Shown here: positions 48,110-59,701 of the stretch, in pieces
How positions within the stretch are numbered: position 1 is the first letter of the stretch
How the letters are laid out: each line of letters opens with the position of its first letter
Assembly (NCBI GenBank): GCA_947561715.1
Contig: OX387202.1
Span: 4,849,001-4,913,000, forward strand
DNA from: Ascidia mentula
Taxonomy: Eukaryota; Chordata; Ascidiacea; Phlebobranchia; Ascidiidae
Direction: 5' to 3'
Length of the DNA: 64,000 bases
Notes under the pieces: generated by a model
What the model was told of the DNA's origin: nothing
The model's database searches: none
The model's input: only the letters and a program-made list of their open reading frames with translations
Translations under genes and position numbers: made by a program

Positions 48110-49527
48110 GTTCAAAGTGTTAGCTTTCATTTATTTACTAATTTTCACCTGAAAAACAAATCGCATGAGTCACATCCTTTAAAGTTCAGGCCAGTCGTGA
48201 TTTGTGTGTGTGTGTGTGTTTTAAAAGTATTTACCCAACCATTTGGATACTTCAACATAATACAAAAGCAAAATACCGCCTGTTCTATTTGGCTAATCCG
48301 ACTGTGTACACTTTACAAACATTGGCCACGTTATACATCAAATGCTTCGAAAACCGATACATTAAGTCGCGAACCACGTTTTGTCCGTTTCTCCTACTGA
48401 ACAACTGTAGCAACTTTACCTGCGTGATGTTTGATCCTACAGTTTCAACTCCATACAATTGTAAAAGCTTGACCTCACGCAGCTGTACAATGGCAATCCT
48501 GCAGTTAACAATATTTTAATTGTCTATCTACAGTTTAAACCTTTGAACTGATCATTTTCAAACATAGAATTCTTCACTGATTATCCAACATCAGTGTTCT
48601 TTATATCACATGCAGCATGGAAAGGCTAAAATCAGTCAGCTTTCTTACGCAAGACAAACATATTTCGCAAAAGTAAACATCGTCAATGTCCAAATCAAAT
48701 AGAATATTACTGAGTATTCTTTACAAAATAAAATTTCGAATTCATTTTAATCTGTCAATTTCGCTGTGTGATGGACAAACGTTTTTAAGCAAAGCACTTG
48801 CTCTAGCACCTATATTGCGAACCACACCCTACTCTGTTCAGCGCCAACCACTCTCTGCAATAAAAGTGTTTCTCACAGTGATGTTTTCATACGTGCATCT
48901 TGTCATGTGATCGTGACGTCGGTGCCGCTCTCGAAGGTTCCAGCGCAAGTTCTAGAATCAATCATACAAAATGGCGCTGTTATAAAATGTTAAGGTTCGT
49001 GACGGGAAAGTATTTGAATTAATTTTCGAATTTAATCTCTCCTCGGTAACATGATAAGAAAATATTCATGTTACTTTTTGTTTAAATTCGATGCAAAAAT
49101 ACCTACCTGGTAAAATAAAAATATTAGGATGCGTCACAGTTTGGCTTAAATGATTCGCATGAGTGATTTACCAGCTATTTGGCTCTGTTTTGGTCGACCC
49201 AAATTAAATGTTTTTCAATCTTCAAAACAAACTGTGAAGCCCATGAACCTGCTATGAATTTTATTTTTCAGACTTTTCAATTGTAACTACAATCACTCTC
49301 TTGTTTTGAATATTTATAAAACCCTTTTCCAATTTTATTGTGTTGTTTCCTAACTTTTGAAAATTTGTGATATTGCACAATCTTTTAACAGATAAGCGGG
49401 ACTTGTGGTTTACAAATTGCATTTTCACACTTGTCTTACTTCTTATCGGGTACCTTCAGTATGCTATAAGTTATTTGCTCAAACTTTTGTTACTATGCAT
49501 GTAAAAAGTGTCGTTTGAAATTTTGAA
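48110..49527. other. B5 5' flank
   Basis: Type B promoter-like flank, shared in part with 30870-31680. It contains a (TG)8 microsatellite at 48203-48219 and the shared TTTGTCCGTTTCTCCTACTG block. From about 48960 it matches the region upstream of C1 and C3. No gene was recognised. Confidence 0.5.
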
Positions 49528-49995
49528 ATGTCTAAAAAATATTTACCCATGGTGATAGAAGATGAAACTCCTGGTGTATATGAAGGTAGAAAGTTATGTT
49601 GCGATCTTTGTTCAGCAGTTGCAACATTTTCCCGTTTGACACCAATTGTGCAAAAGAATTAAAAATCAACTACCATCATAATGTGATACATTTTCTACCA
49701 CCTAACTTTTGTATTCGCACTTGCACAAACTGTGTTTTGTTTTCAACCTACACAGGTAATAGTTGATCTACTTGCCTTAGTGGTATGTCAGTTGGGCTCA
49801 ACTGCTGCCCATGTGACAGTGTTTATGATAGAATTAAATTAAAAGGAAGGAGGAAAGCAAACTTCTGGTCTCACACAATGACAAACCTATGTTTCTTATT
49901 GGTTTGATCATCATAAACGTCGCTATCCATTGTTCACTTCCCCAATTACAACATGACGCTAACAGTTACGTTATCTCTTTGCACTGCTGTCAGTA
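49528..49995 (+). pseudogene. Type C block, decayed copy C2
   Basis: Keeps the 44-codon frame (49528-49662; KLCCDLCSAVATFSR) without any gap. The second piece (from 49757) carries indels and stops compared with C1, and the third piece is missing: the block ends near 49995 and is followed by a B-tail 3' flank. Confidence 0.5.
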
Positions 49996-50467
49996 AGTAA
50001 AGACAGCGTGGTTATTGAAATTGTTTATTCTTTAAATTTGTCCAAACGTTGTTTAGACTCCAATATAACACCACATATGAAAAAACAAAGATACTTTCAA
50101 GCGACGTAGAGGAAGAATCATGTTTAGGGACACACATTTAATATAAGCTGTGCTGCAAGAAAACACAGGCTGTCCTACTGACGTCTCGACACGGGAGCAA
50201 TGTTAACACAATATGATCTTGTATTAAAAATTGCCGCGATAAGAAATACTGGCAACAATATTTTAAAATGCAACAACCATAGACAACAACATCATTTATA
50301 TATATTAGAATGATTGTCTTCTGGTAAAAAGTTAAGGAAATAACAAGTGACAACACGTAAAACACAAAAATTAACACGTGGCAGCAAAGTAGGCAAAGTA
50401 AATGGAATCTCTTTCCAACTTTCATTAACGTTATTGCCTGAAGTAAGAACCCCAACACTTGAAATCA

Positions 50468-52625
50468 TCATACAGTGGTTGCATGGTATTCGGGATTCTG
50501 AATGTCCTCTTCTTCTCCATGTAGGAAAGGTTGTTCCTCATCGGTTGAACGTTGATCTTCTTCTGCTGGTGACAAACTTTGACCTGCTTCTGGTGGTGGA
50601 AAAAGTTGACCTGCTTCTGCTGGTGGCAAACGTTACCTGCTTCTGCTGGTGGCAAACGTTGATCTTCTTCTGCTGATGGCAAACGTGGACCTGCTTCTGC
50701 TTGTGAAATAATTTAACCTGCTTCTGCTGGGGGCAAACGTTGTTCTTCTTCTGCTGATGGCAAACGTTGACCTGCATCTGCTGGCGGAAAACAATGACCT
50801 GATTCTAGTGGGGCAAACGTTGATCTTCTTCTGCTGGTGGCAAACCTTGACCTCCTTCTGATGGTGGCAAACGCTGACCTGCTTCTGCTGATGGCAAACG
50901 TTGACCTGCTTCTGCTGTTGGCATACGTTGACCTGCTTCTGCTGTTGGCATACGTTGACCTGCTTCTGCTGGTGGCAAACGTTGATCTTCTTCTGCTGGT
51001 GGCAAACATAGACCTACTTCTGCTGTTGGAAAACGTTGACCTGGTTCGGGTGGGCCAAACGGGGATATTCTTCTGCTGGTGGCAAACGTTGACCTGCTAC
51101 TGCTTGTGGAAAAAATTGACCTTCTTCTGCTGGTGGAAAACGTTGATGTTCTTCTGCTAGTGGCAAACGTTGACCTGCTTCTGGTGGTGGCAAACGTTGA
51201 CCTGCTTCTGGTGGTTGGAAACGTTGACCTGATTCTGCTGGTGGCAAGCGTATACCTGTTTCTGCTTGTGGAAAACTTTGACCTGCTTCTGGTGGTGGCA
51301 AACGATGACCTGCTTCTGCTAGTGACAAAAGTTGACCTGCTTCTGCTGGTGGAAAACATTGACCTGCTTCTACTGGTTGCAAACGTTGACCTGATTCTGC
51401 TGGTGGCAAGCGTTTACCTGTTTCTGCTTGTGGAAAACTTTGACCTGCTTCTGGTGGTGGCAAACGATGATCTTCTTCTGCTGGTGACAAATGTTGACCT
51501 GCTTCTGCTGGTGGAAAACGTTGATCTTCTTCTGCTAGTAGCAAACGTTGACCTGATTCTGTTTGTGGAAAACGTTGACCTGCTTCTGCTGCTGGAAACC
51601 GTTGATATTCTTCTGCTAGTGGAAAAAATTGACCTGATTCTGTTTGTGGAAAACTTTGACCTGCTTCTGGTGGTAGCAAACGTTGATCTTCTTCTGGTGG
51701 TGGCAGACGTTGACCTAATTCTCCAGGTGGCAAGCGTTGCCCTGCTTCTGCTTGTGGAAAACGTTGACCTGCTTCTGCTGGTGGCAAACGTTGACCTACT
51801 TCTGCTGGTGGTAAACTGTTGACCTGCTTCAGCTGGTGGCAAACGTTGACCTGCTGCTGCTTGTGGAAAACATTGACCTGCTTCTGGTGGTGGTAAACGT
51901 TAACCTGATATTACTGGTGGCAGTGTGTTGACCTGCTTCAACTGGTGGCAAACGTTGACCTGCTTCTGCTTGTGGAAAACGTTGACCTGCTTCTGCTGGT
52001 GGCAAACGTTGACCTACTTCTGCTGGTGGCAAACTGCTGACCTGCTTCAGCTGGTGTCAAACGTTAAACTGATTCTACTGGTGGCAAACGTTGATCTTCT
52101 TCTGCTCTTGGCAAACGTTGACCTACTTCTGCTTGTGGAAAACATTGACCTGCTTCTGGTGGTGGTAAACGTTAAACTGATTCTACTGGTGGCAAACGTT
52201 GATCTTCTTCTGCTGTTGGCAAACGTTGACCTACTTCGGCTGGTGGCAAACGTTGATCTTTTTCTGCTGGTGGCAAACGTTGACCTACTTCGGCAGGTGG
52301 CAAACGTTGATATTTTTCTGCTTGTGGAAAACACTGACCTGCTATTGCTAGGGGCAAACGTTAATCTTCTTCTGCTGGTTGCAAACGTTGACCTACTTCG
52401 GCTGGTGGCAAACGTTGATCTTTTTCTGCTGGTGGCAAAGTGTTGACCTCCTTTAACTGGTGGCAAACGTTGACCTGCTTCTACTTGTGGAAAACATTGA
52501 CCTGCTTCTGGTGGTGGTAAACGTTGATCTTCTTCTGTTGATGGCAAACGTTGACCTGCTTCTGGTGGTGGGAAGCGTTAACCTGCGTCTGCTTGTGGAG
52601 AACGTTGAATGCTTTTGGTGGTTCC
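50468..52625 (-). pseudogene. Orphan type B tail exon with large array (B6)
   Basis: The C-terminus is well kept (stop 50468-50470; FLHGEEEDIQNPEYHATTV), as in B3. Upstream are about 77 repeat units and then, at about 52620, a jump straight into intron sequence (GATAATGTTTAAATCAAGCA, matching 37622 upstream of the B4 TM exon). The TM exon itself is absent, so the tail has no anchor. Frame changes at shortened units also prevent one continuous reading of the whole array. The flanking B7 exons (53.1-53.8 kb) are in the right order to have been its 5' part. Confidence 0.65.
50548..52620 (-). repeat. Tail minisatellite array 6 (27-bp unit, about 77 units)
   Basis: The same consensus as arrays 1-5. 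It contains local higher-order repeats, for example CTACTTCGGCTGGTGGCAAA-type units between 52220 and 52420. It ends abruptly at an intron breakpoint on the right. Confidence 0.93.
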
Positions 52626-53069
52626 AAACGATAATGTTTAAATCAAGCAGAAAAAGGAAACATTCCTGTGTAAATGTAGCCGCTTTTATGTAAACAGCCC
52701 GGTGATTTTGTCTTTCTCCTTTCTGTAGGGTTATACCAAGGTGAAGTTGGTTTGTGTTAAGAAGTCGTGAAGACAAAAGCGTATTCCAAAAACAAACAAG
52801 TTTGACAATTTTATTTGCCGATTTGGAGCCTTACTGTATTGCTGTTTTGAACGATATCAGGTTTTGTTGTATTTCTCTGTTGATCCGATGTTGATCTTCT
52901 TCTGCTGGTGACAAATGTTGACCTGCTTCTGCTGGTGGCAAATGTTGATCTTCATCTGCTGGTCTTTCTCCTTTCTGTAGGGTTATACCAAGGTGAAGTC
53001 GGTTTGTGTTAAGAAGTTGTGAAGGCAAAAGCGTATTCCAAAAACAAACAAGTTTAAAACTTATATTTG
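52626..53069 (-). pseudogene. Intron/stalk fragments and a three-unit repeat between B6 and B7
   Basis: Order on plus: intron piece (52626-52820), stalk-end fragment with donor (about 52821-52885), three repeat units (about 52893-52965), and intron start (52966-53069). This is the same modular fusion seen between arrays 1-4. Confidence 0.7.
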
Positions 53070-53139
53070 CCGATTTGGACACTTACTGTATTGCTGTTTC
53101 GAACGATATCAGATTTTGTTGTATTTCCATCATCTGTGC

Positions 53140-53786
53140 TTACATTGTGATGGTTGTGTTCAGGTACCTGCTCTCCTTAAAGGGTGGTATTTTTCTCGTG
53201 GGTGGAGTTGTTGACTCATTACGACATTTACTGCATAAAAGTTTCACAACAGTTAGACAACGGCAACTATGATATGTACACTTGAAGCGTAGATTTTGCA
53301 ATAATTTGTCATACAATGCCAACACTGCGTCAATACGATGCTAACATTAGGTTAACATTGAGCCTAATTAGCTTGTTTTTGCAGGTGTCAAACGTTAATC
53401 TTGAACTAAACATTACTATGAAAACATAGTTTTTTGTTACTGGAAAAATACTGCGAGAAAAGTTAAATTTCAGAGATATGCTTACCTCGGTACGTAATAA
53501 CAAATGTGACATGTGTTGTTGTAACAGTTGGTAAGATGTGGTTGACACTTTTCACAAACTTTGTTGTTCAAAAATATGTCCGGTTTGCAAAATCCTTTTT
53601 CTAAGCCATGCTCAGTTTGTATCCATGATGGATTCTAAATCACCAAAACATATGTTTAAACTTGAAGATGCAAAATATGTTATGCTACAATGAACTTACC
53701 TGAAAACAACCTTGTATTGGAGGACAAACGCACAAAAACCACAAACTAGCCAAATACACCAGCACCAACCAAAAATCCACTCTCAT
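53140..53786 (-). CDS. Type B gene B7, short secreted form
   Basis: Exons: 53786-53700 (signal peptide MRVDFWLVLVYLASLWFLCV), 53634-53486 (Cys-rich module; KPDIFLNNKVCEKC and NTCHICYYVP), 53230-53140 (stalk start, KCRNESTTPPTRKIPP, ending LNTTITM-stop). Phases agree, giving 108 residues. It shares with B4 the 4-base gap in the stalk, so the two derive from one truncated ancestor by segmental duplication. The module is complete apart from conservative changes. There is no TM. The product would be secreted if the gene is expressed. Confidence 0.6.
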
Positions 53787-55636
53787 GTTTGAATTCCTAG
53801 CTATCACTGTCATATACTAATTTTCACCTAAATAATAACAAAAAGCAAAATTGTGCAGTATGAGTCATTTCGTTCAGGTTAATTGTCCTTTTGCATAAGC
53901 GTTAAACTGGGAAATAACTTTGCCATAGCTCTTTGGTCAGAATTCACTAAACTTAACAGAATTAAAAAGCAAAAGACCGCTGTTTGTTCACCTTACAGAC
54001 AATAACAACGTTCCGTATCAAATGTCTTGAAAAGCGATACAGTGAATCGCGAACTACGCTTTGTCCGTTTCTCCTACTGAACAACTGTAGTAACTTTACC
54101 ACTATGACGTTTGGCCCTACAGTTGCTCTTTAACTTTGAACAGTAGTAAAATACAAGAAAAAACAATCCAACAATTTAAAAATTTTTTATCGTCAGCAAC
54201 AATTTGAACAACTGAACTGCAAATACATTTCAGTCCCTTCAATCTGTATTTTTTTGCTGTTGTCTGTCTGGTTGTCCAACGTTTTGAAACAAACCACTTG
54301 CACTTAACCATAAATGGCGAATCACACTGCCATGGGGTTGGCGATTGGCAACATAGGTTAAGCGTACAAAACCTGAACATATCCAGGTTGAAAATATCAG
54401 CGCAAGATCAGAAGTGTTTTACACAGTTGTTTTAGAACAAATTGTCTTCATTTGAATTTATCGGTTTTGATCCGAAAAAGGAGGAGTTGTAAACCTAAAT
54501 GATACTATAAATACTTCGGAAATCGCCTGCTCAACTTCCAAATAACCACTTTAATACTCATATTAAGGGTCACACTGTGCAGTAAGGTAATTACAAAAAC
54601 ATAAACTAGTGCCTTTACTAGAAGGACATATCTTAGTATTGCGTCATCGTCACTTCTTTCTCAGCACATGTGTCAAGTTTTGAGTAATTGGTATGTTGCC
54701 CCTGGGTTGCTTTGTAATCAATTTCAAATTAGCTGTTGCCACTAATAGGGAATAACATGTATGTCACAATTTTCAATTTGTCAGTGTTTGTTGCCCACAC
54801 CCAATTTTTTACGTTGTTATAAAAGACCATCCAAGCATAATCAACACTTCTACTGTCAGTACAATGACAAGACTGAGTTATCACATGTCTAATTCCTTCA
54901 CTTGTCAGCACTGATTTTGCTCATTATCACTTCTTATGCATTTTTAGTCATCCACGGTATGCTACACGTTTTTATAAGAACATCTTTCTGCACAAGCATA
55001 TGACAAGAACTGACATGTTTACAATGGCTTTTACAGCATCTCTCTGGTCATGAACAACGTCGCTTCCCATGTGCCCACAATATCAGACAGTTCTAGAATC
55101 ATCCATACGCCTCAAGGTGGCGCTGTTATAAAATGTTGGGGTTCGTGACGTAAAAAAAATGTTTGAATTAATCGAATTTAATCGCTCCTCGGTAACATTG
55201 CAAGGAAACAATTATATTTCTTACGGCGTGTTTTGTTTAAATTTATTGCAAAAATAAAAATATTGAGAATGCGTCACCTTTTGGTGTAAATGATTCGCAT
55301 GAGTGTACCAGCTATTAGGCTCTGTTTTGGTCGACCCCCAAAAAATTTCAATTTTCAAAACAAACAATAAAGCCCATGCATCTGCTGGGGAATTCATTTT
55401 TGAGACGTTTCGATTGTAAATACAAAACCTTGAGTTATTTTCCTTTTAGCACTTTTATTGCAGTCCAAAATTAGGAAAATTTGTAATGTTGTACAATCTT
55501 TTAACAGATAAACGGGACTTGTGAATTACAACGTGCATTTTCCCACTTGTCTTACTTCTATTTGGGTACCTTCAGTAAGTTATTTGCTCAAACTTTTGTT
55601 ACTATGCATGTAAAAAGTGTCGTTTGAAATATGAAA
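53787..55636. other. B7 5' flank and C3 upstream region
   Basis: A near copy of 38750-40630, with a deletion of about 60 bp near 54330. No gene was recognised. Confidence 0.5.
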
Positions 55637-57330
55637 ATGTCTAAAAAATTGTTACCCATGGTGATAGAAGTAGAAACTCCTGATGTACATAAAAGTACAA
55701 AGTTATGTTGCGATGTTTGTTCAGCAGTTGCAACATTTTCCCGTTTGATCACAATTTTGCAAAAGAATTAAAAATCAACTACCATCATAATGTGATACAT
55801 TTTCTACCACCTAACTTTTGTATTCGCACTTGCACAAACTGTGTTTTGTTTTCAACCTACACAGGTAATAGTTGATACAACTTGCCTTAGTGGTATGTCA
55901 GGTGGGCTTAACTACTGCCCATGTGACATTGTTTATGATAGAATTAATATAAAAAATGAAGGAAAACAGACTTTTGTTCTCACACAATGACAAACGAATG
56001 TTTCTTCGTGGTTTAAATCATCACAAACATCGCTATCCATAGTTAACTTCCCTAATTATAACATGTGGCGAACAGTGACCTTATCTCTTGGCACTGCTGT
56101 CAGTAAGTAAATACAGTCCCGAAAAGATCCACACGTAACCACACGACACCGCGACAATCAAACATATTTTAAAGTTGAATTCGATGTTAGGATTAACTGC
56201 TTTTCTATGTAGGTAAATTATCGTCTAAGCACTCACTTATAAAAACGAAATAGCCTTTAACTTGTATCTAACACTGTGCCGCCTTGTTCGCAAGAGCATA
56301 CTACGTCACTGTCTGTTGATTTTGTACCACGCTTGAATGACCAACCACTCAAGATTTAGCCGAGAAGAGTATCCTGTTATACGGTCGCGTGCAGCTAAAA
56401 TTCCGATGCGATTTGGTTCCAGTGCGCCATCTGACGGTTAACTGGATGGCATTTAAACTTTTGAAAAAAAATATTTATTTCCACCTAAAGCTACAAGAAC
56501 GCGACTTGTTCGGCCGTGTTTTTCCCGGTTGTTGCCAACGAAACATCAAGTATTTTTGACGATTGGAAAAAGTATTTTAATGGGATTTTTGTGCACGTAT
56601 TTGATCAACTACAGCTAATAGCAGTCAAACTGTGCAAAAAACTTAATGCATTTTAATCAGTTCAAAGAAACAGGGTAAGTTATAAATTTAAAATTTACTT
56701 ATAAGTTGCATTTTAATTCTTTTCGTAATATTTTCCATCAGTTACATTTATGTTTGTCACTGCAGGTTTGCTACTGATGTAAGACTGCTTCCTCCCTAAT
56801 GAAAAACAGGAAATTGTTAAGTTGACTGTGAGAATTAAACGAGAGACATTCCTGCAAATCGTTGATTCCGAGTACATCTACGAGGTGAAAGAAGTTTTTA
56901 ATCAATATTCATCAACCTGTTATTTGGATTTGACATCAACAAACTACAAATAACCACACCCTGTGTTTCAATTCCAATACATTACTACGAAAATTGCAAT
57001 AAAATTGTTAAAATGGTTATAACTTTGTGTAAAATATGTGTAAATGCACTTTGTGTCGGCTCACTTGCGATTTCAATTAAAAAATAGCTGATGGTGCATT
57101 CACCAATATAAGTTTGCTAGTTTTTGCAATTTAAGTACTGGGTGGGAAATGCCTTTCGACCCACAGGGTTCATGACACCATGGTTCGTGTGACTCAACTT
57201 TCTATACTTAAACTTTCAAACCATTGCTTATGTGACGTATGCACCCATGGGCTTTGCAGTGAGTTTAACGAAATACGGAAGTTCCCTAAAAGTGCAGGAA
57301 TTTCTCACCCAGTTTGGACACTTTCACATC
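55637..57330 (+). pseudogene. Type C block, decayed copy C3
   Basis: The 44-codon frame is open (55637-55771; MSKKLLPMVIEVETPDVHKS) with many replacement changes. The second piece (from 55866) has an in-frame TGA, and the third (from about 56820) has several deletions and stops compared with C1. It is colinear with C1 over its full length. Confidence 0.5.
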
Positions 57331-57389
57331 ACGCAAAGTTTAAGAGGTGAATTTTACCGCGTTCATTCGGCGGTATTTGTGGTGGCTTG

Positions 57390-59110
57390 AAATTGTACAT
57401 TGCGCCGTGGTCTGCCTTATTCTGGGGCTACCACAACCGGAACTGGTATCGTGAGGTCGACGTGAGCCGACTAAAGGCTGTCAATCGGAATCGTTTGTGG
57501 ACGACCTCCCATGTCCAAAGTGAATATTTTGGCCGATGCCTGCAAGACTAGGTGTTGGCAATCGTATGGCCTGGTCAGCGGTGGTCTATGAATATCGCGA
57601 CGAATACATATGGGCTGGTCCTCAACGAGGAAGGGACGGACATTCGGAGGTTGGCGCGACGTGACATCGGCTGCGACAATGTTCGTTTAATAGTTTCCCG
57701 CAATGATGCCAAAAACTTGACAGTGGAGTCGCCTGCAGGGATAAGGAAATCACCAGGAACGGTCAAAGTGTTTCCGTAAACAAGCTCGGCGGAGACTTCC
57801 AGGTCATCTTTGGGTGCGGTCCGAACACCAAGTAACACCCACGGTAACTCGTCCAACCAATTGAAGTCGGTTGACAACCCATTAACGCCTTCTTTAAATT
57901 GCGATGAAAGCGCTCCACCAAGCCGTTCGCTTGTGGGTGAAAAGCTGTCGTGCGGTAAAGACAGATACCGAGCAGTTGACCAATGGTTGTCCACAGTTCG
58001 GACGTGAACTGAAAACCACGGTCCGACGAATGTAACTGGAAATGTCGAACCTATAACCCAATGAAAAACAAAAGCACGCGCACAAGTGATGGTAGTGGCA
58101 TCATCCATTGGTATCGCTTTCGACCATCGGGTAAAACGGTCGACCACGGTTAATAAATACCTTTGACCTCGACAAATTGGAAGAGGACCAATGATGTTGA
58201 TATTTATGTGTTGAAAACGAGATGTCGGAGGGCTGTACTCGGCAAGTGGAGCCCGAACGTGCTGCTGAACCTTGGCGCGCTGACAAGCTACACATTGCTT
58301 GGCCCACAACGCTACTTGCTTTCTTAACCCATACCAAACAAATTTGGAGGCAACAAGGTTCTTCGTGGTGCAAATGGACGGGTGGAACAACCCGAACGGC
58401 ATCGAACACCTTCTTTTGCCAGGACGAGGGAACGACGGGCCGAAGTCTTCCAAGGGATGTATCAAACAGCAGCGTGGTTCTTGAATTGCAAACCGGGACA
58501 TCCTTCAGACGGAACCCGGTAATTGCTGTGCGATAAAATTGCACTTCGTCGGTTTGTTGCGCGCGTGCCAGCCAGAACCTCGCAATCTAGGTCGAACAGA
58601 GGCACCCGTATGGAACTCAAGAAAGACCTCTGGAAAGTGCGTCAGTGACAGCATTCGATATGCCGCTAATGTGTTAGACATCGGTAGTAAACTCTGAAAT
58701 AGAAACAAGTTGACGTTGCTGGTGAGCAGATCAAGGGTCGGCAGCCTTCTTGAATGCAAGGGTGTTTGTGGTCGGTTTACGCAGTAAACTTGCGCCCGTC
58801 CAGAAAATAACAGAAGTGCTTAAGGGCCAGCAGGTGCAGCGCAAAAAGCTCGCGGTCAAAGGCGCTGCACGTTATTTCCGGCTTTCTCAACTAAAGGCTG
58901 TAGAAAGCAAGAGGGGCCAAACGACCTCCTCAAAATTGTACAAGGACCGAACCCCCAGCGGTCTCAGAGGCAACTGTCATGAGTGCGATGCAGGCTTTTC
59001 ACTGTGGATGATACATTAGCGTAGCATTGGCAAGAGCATGTTCAGTCTTATCGAAAGACTTCAGCAGGTGACCGACCACATCAGTTGTTTAGGTTTGCCC
59101 TCTAAAGCAC
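57390..59110 (-). mobile_element. Ty3/gypsy LTR retrotransposon fossil, pol region
   Basis: Minus-strand pol remnant. In reading order it has an RNase H piece near 58750-58870 (ELFALHLLALKHFCYFLDGR), a linker region, then an integrase with zinc-binding part and core (about 58500-57570; CVACQRAKVQQHVRAPL, VVDRFTRWSKAIPMDD), and the usual C-terminal end near 57400-57500. It is GC-richer than the host DNA around it. It is broken in several places, and complete LTRs were not found at either end. Age: older than the cluster duplication, since a related fragment occupies the same place at 42426-42826. Confidence 0.85.
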
Positions 59111-59701
59111 CATTGAGCGGTTTCATAATATTGGCCATATTGGGAAGATTGTCAAGTGTTGGAGTTATTTAGCAGGCTAACAATTCTTGTTTTGAAGGTT
59201 GTGGGGCAAATTCTAGTTGTGACTTATTCTGATCAGCCAGCTCTTTGTCGGCATCATTTCTATTCGGAAAGTCTGGTTTATTTTCGGCATAATCAGGTTT
59301 AAGCAACTGATCAAAACGGTTTCAATCTTTATTTATTTTGTATTCGTTTATTTTAATAAGGTCGTTATTCATGCGAAAATGGCTATAGCGTATAGTTTTT
59401 CAAACAACTTGCGGGGTCTTGCAAAAAATGTGTTTATTTTGAATAAAAAGGAATTTTGACATAGGCTATAAAACCTAAACAATTAGAAACGTAACAAATA
59501 AGAAGTTGTGCCATTCAGTTGATACAGAAGCAGAACTATAAATGATATCAACAGAGAGACTGCAAATCTTCAAAGCAAACACTGCTAATAAGAAAAGTAT
59601 AAACTACAGAAAAGGTTTTGTCACAGAATGGGAGGAACGTGAAAAAAGGTTTCAAGACCACTAAACACATTCGAGGGCTCTATGATCCTGACTACCATGA
59701 G

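Noticed and set aside
57552-58536. Plus-strand open frames of 75-104 codons
   Set aside because: Shadows of the minus-strand gypsy pol fossil.
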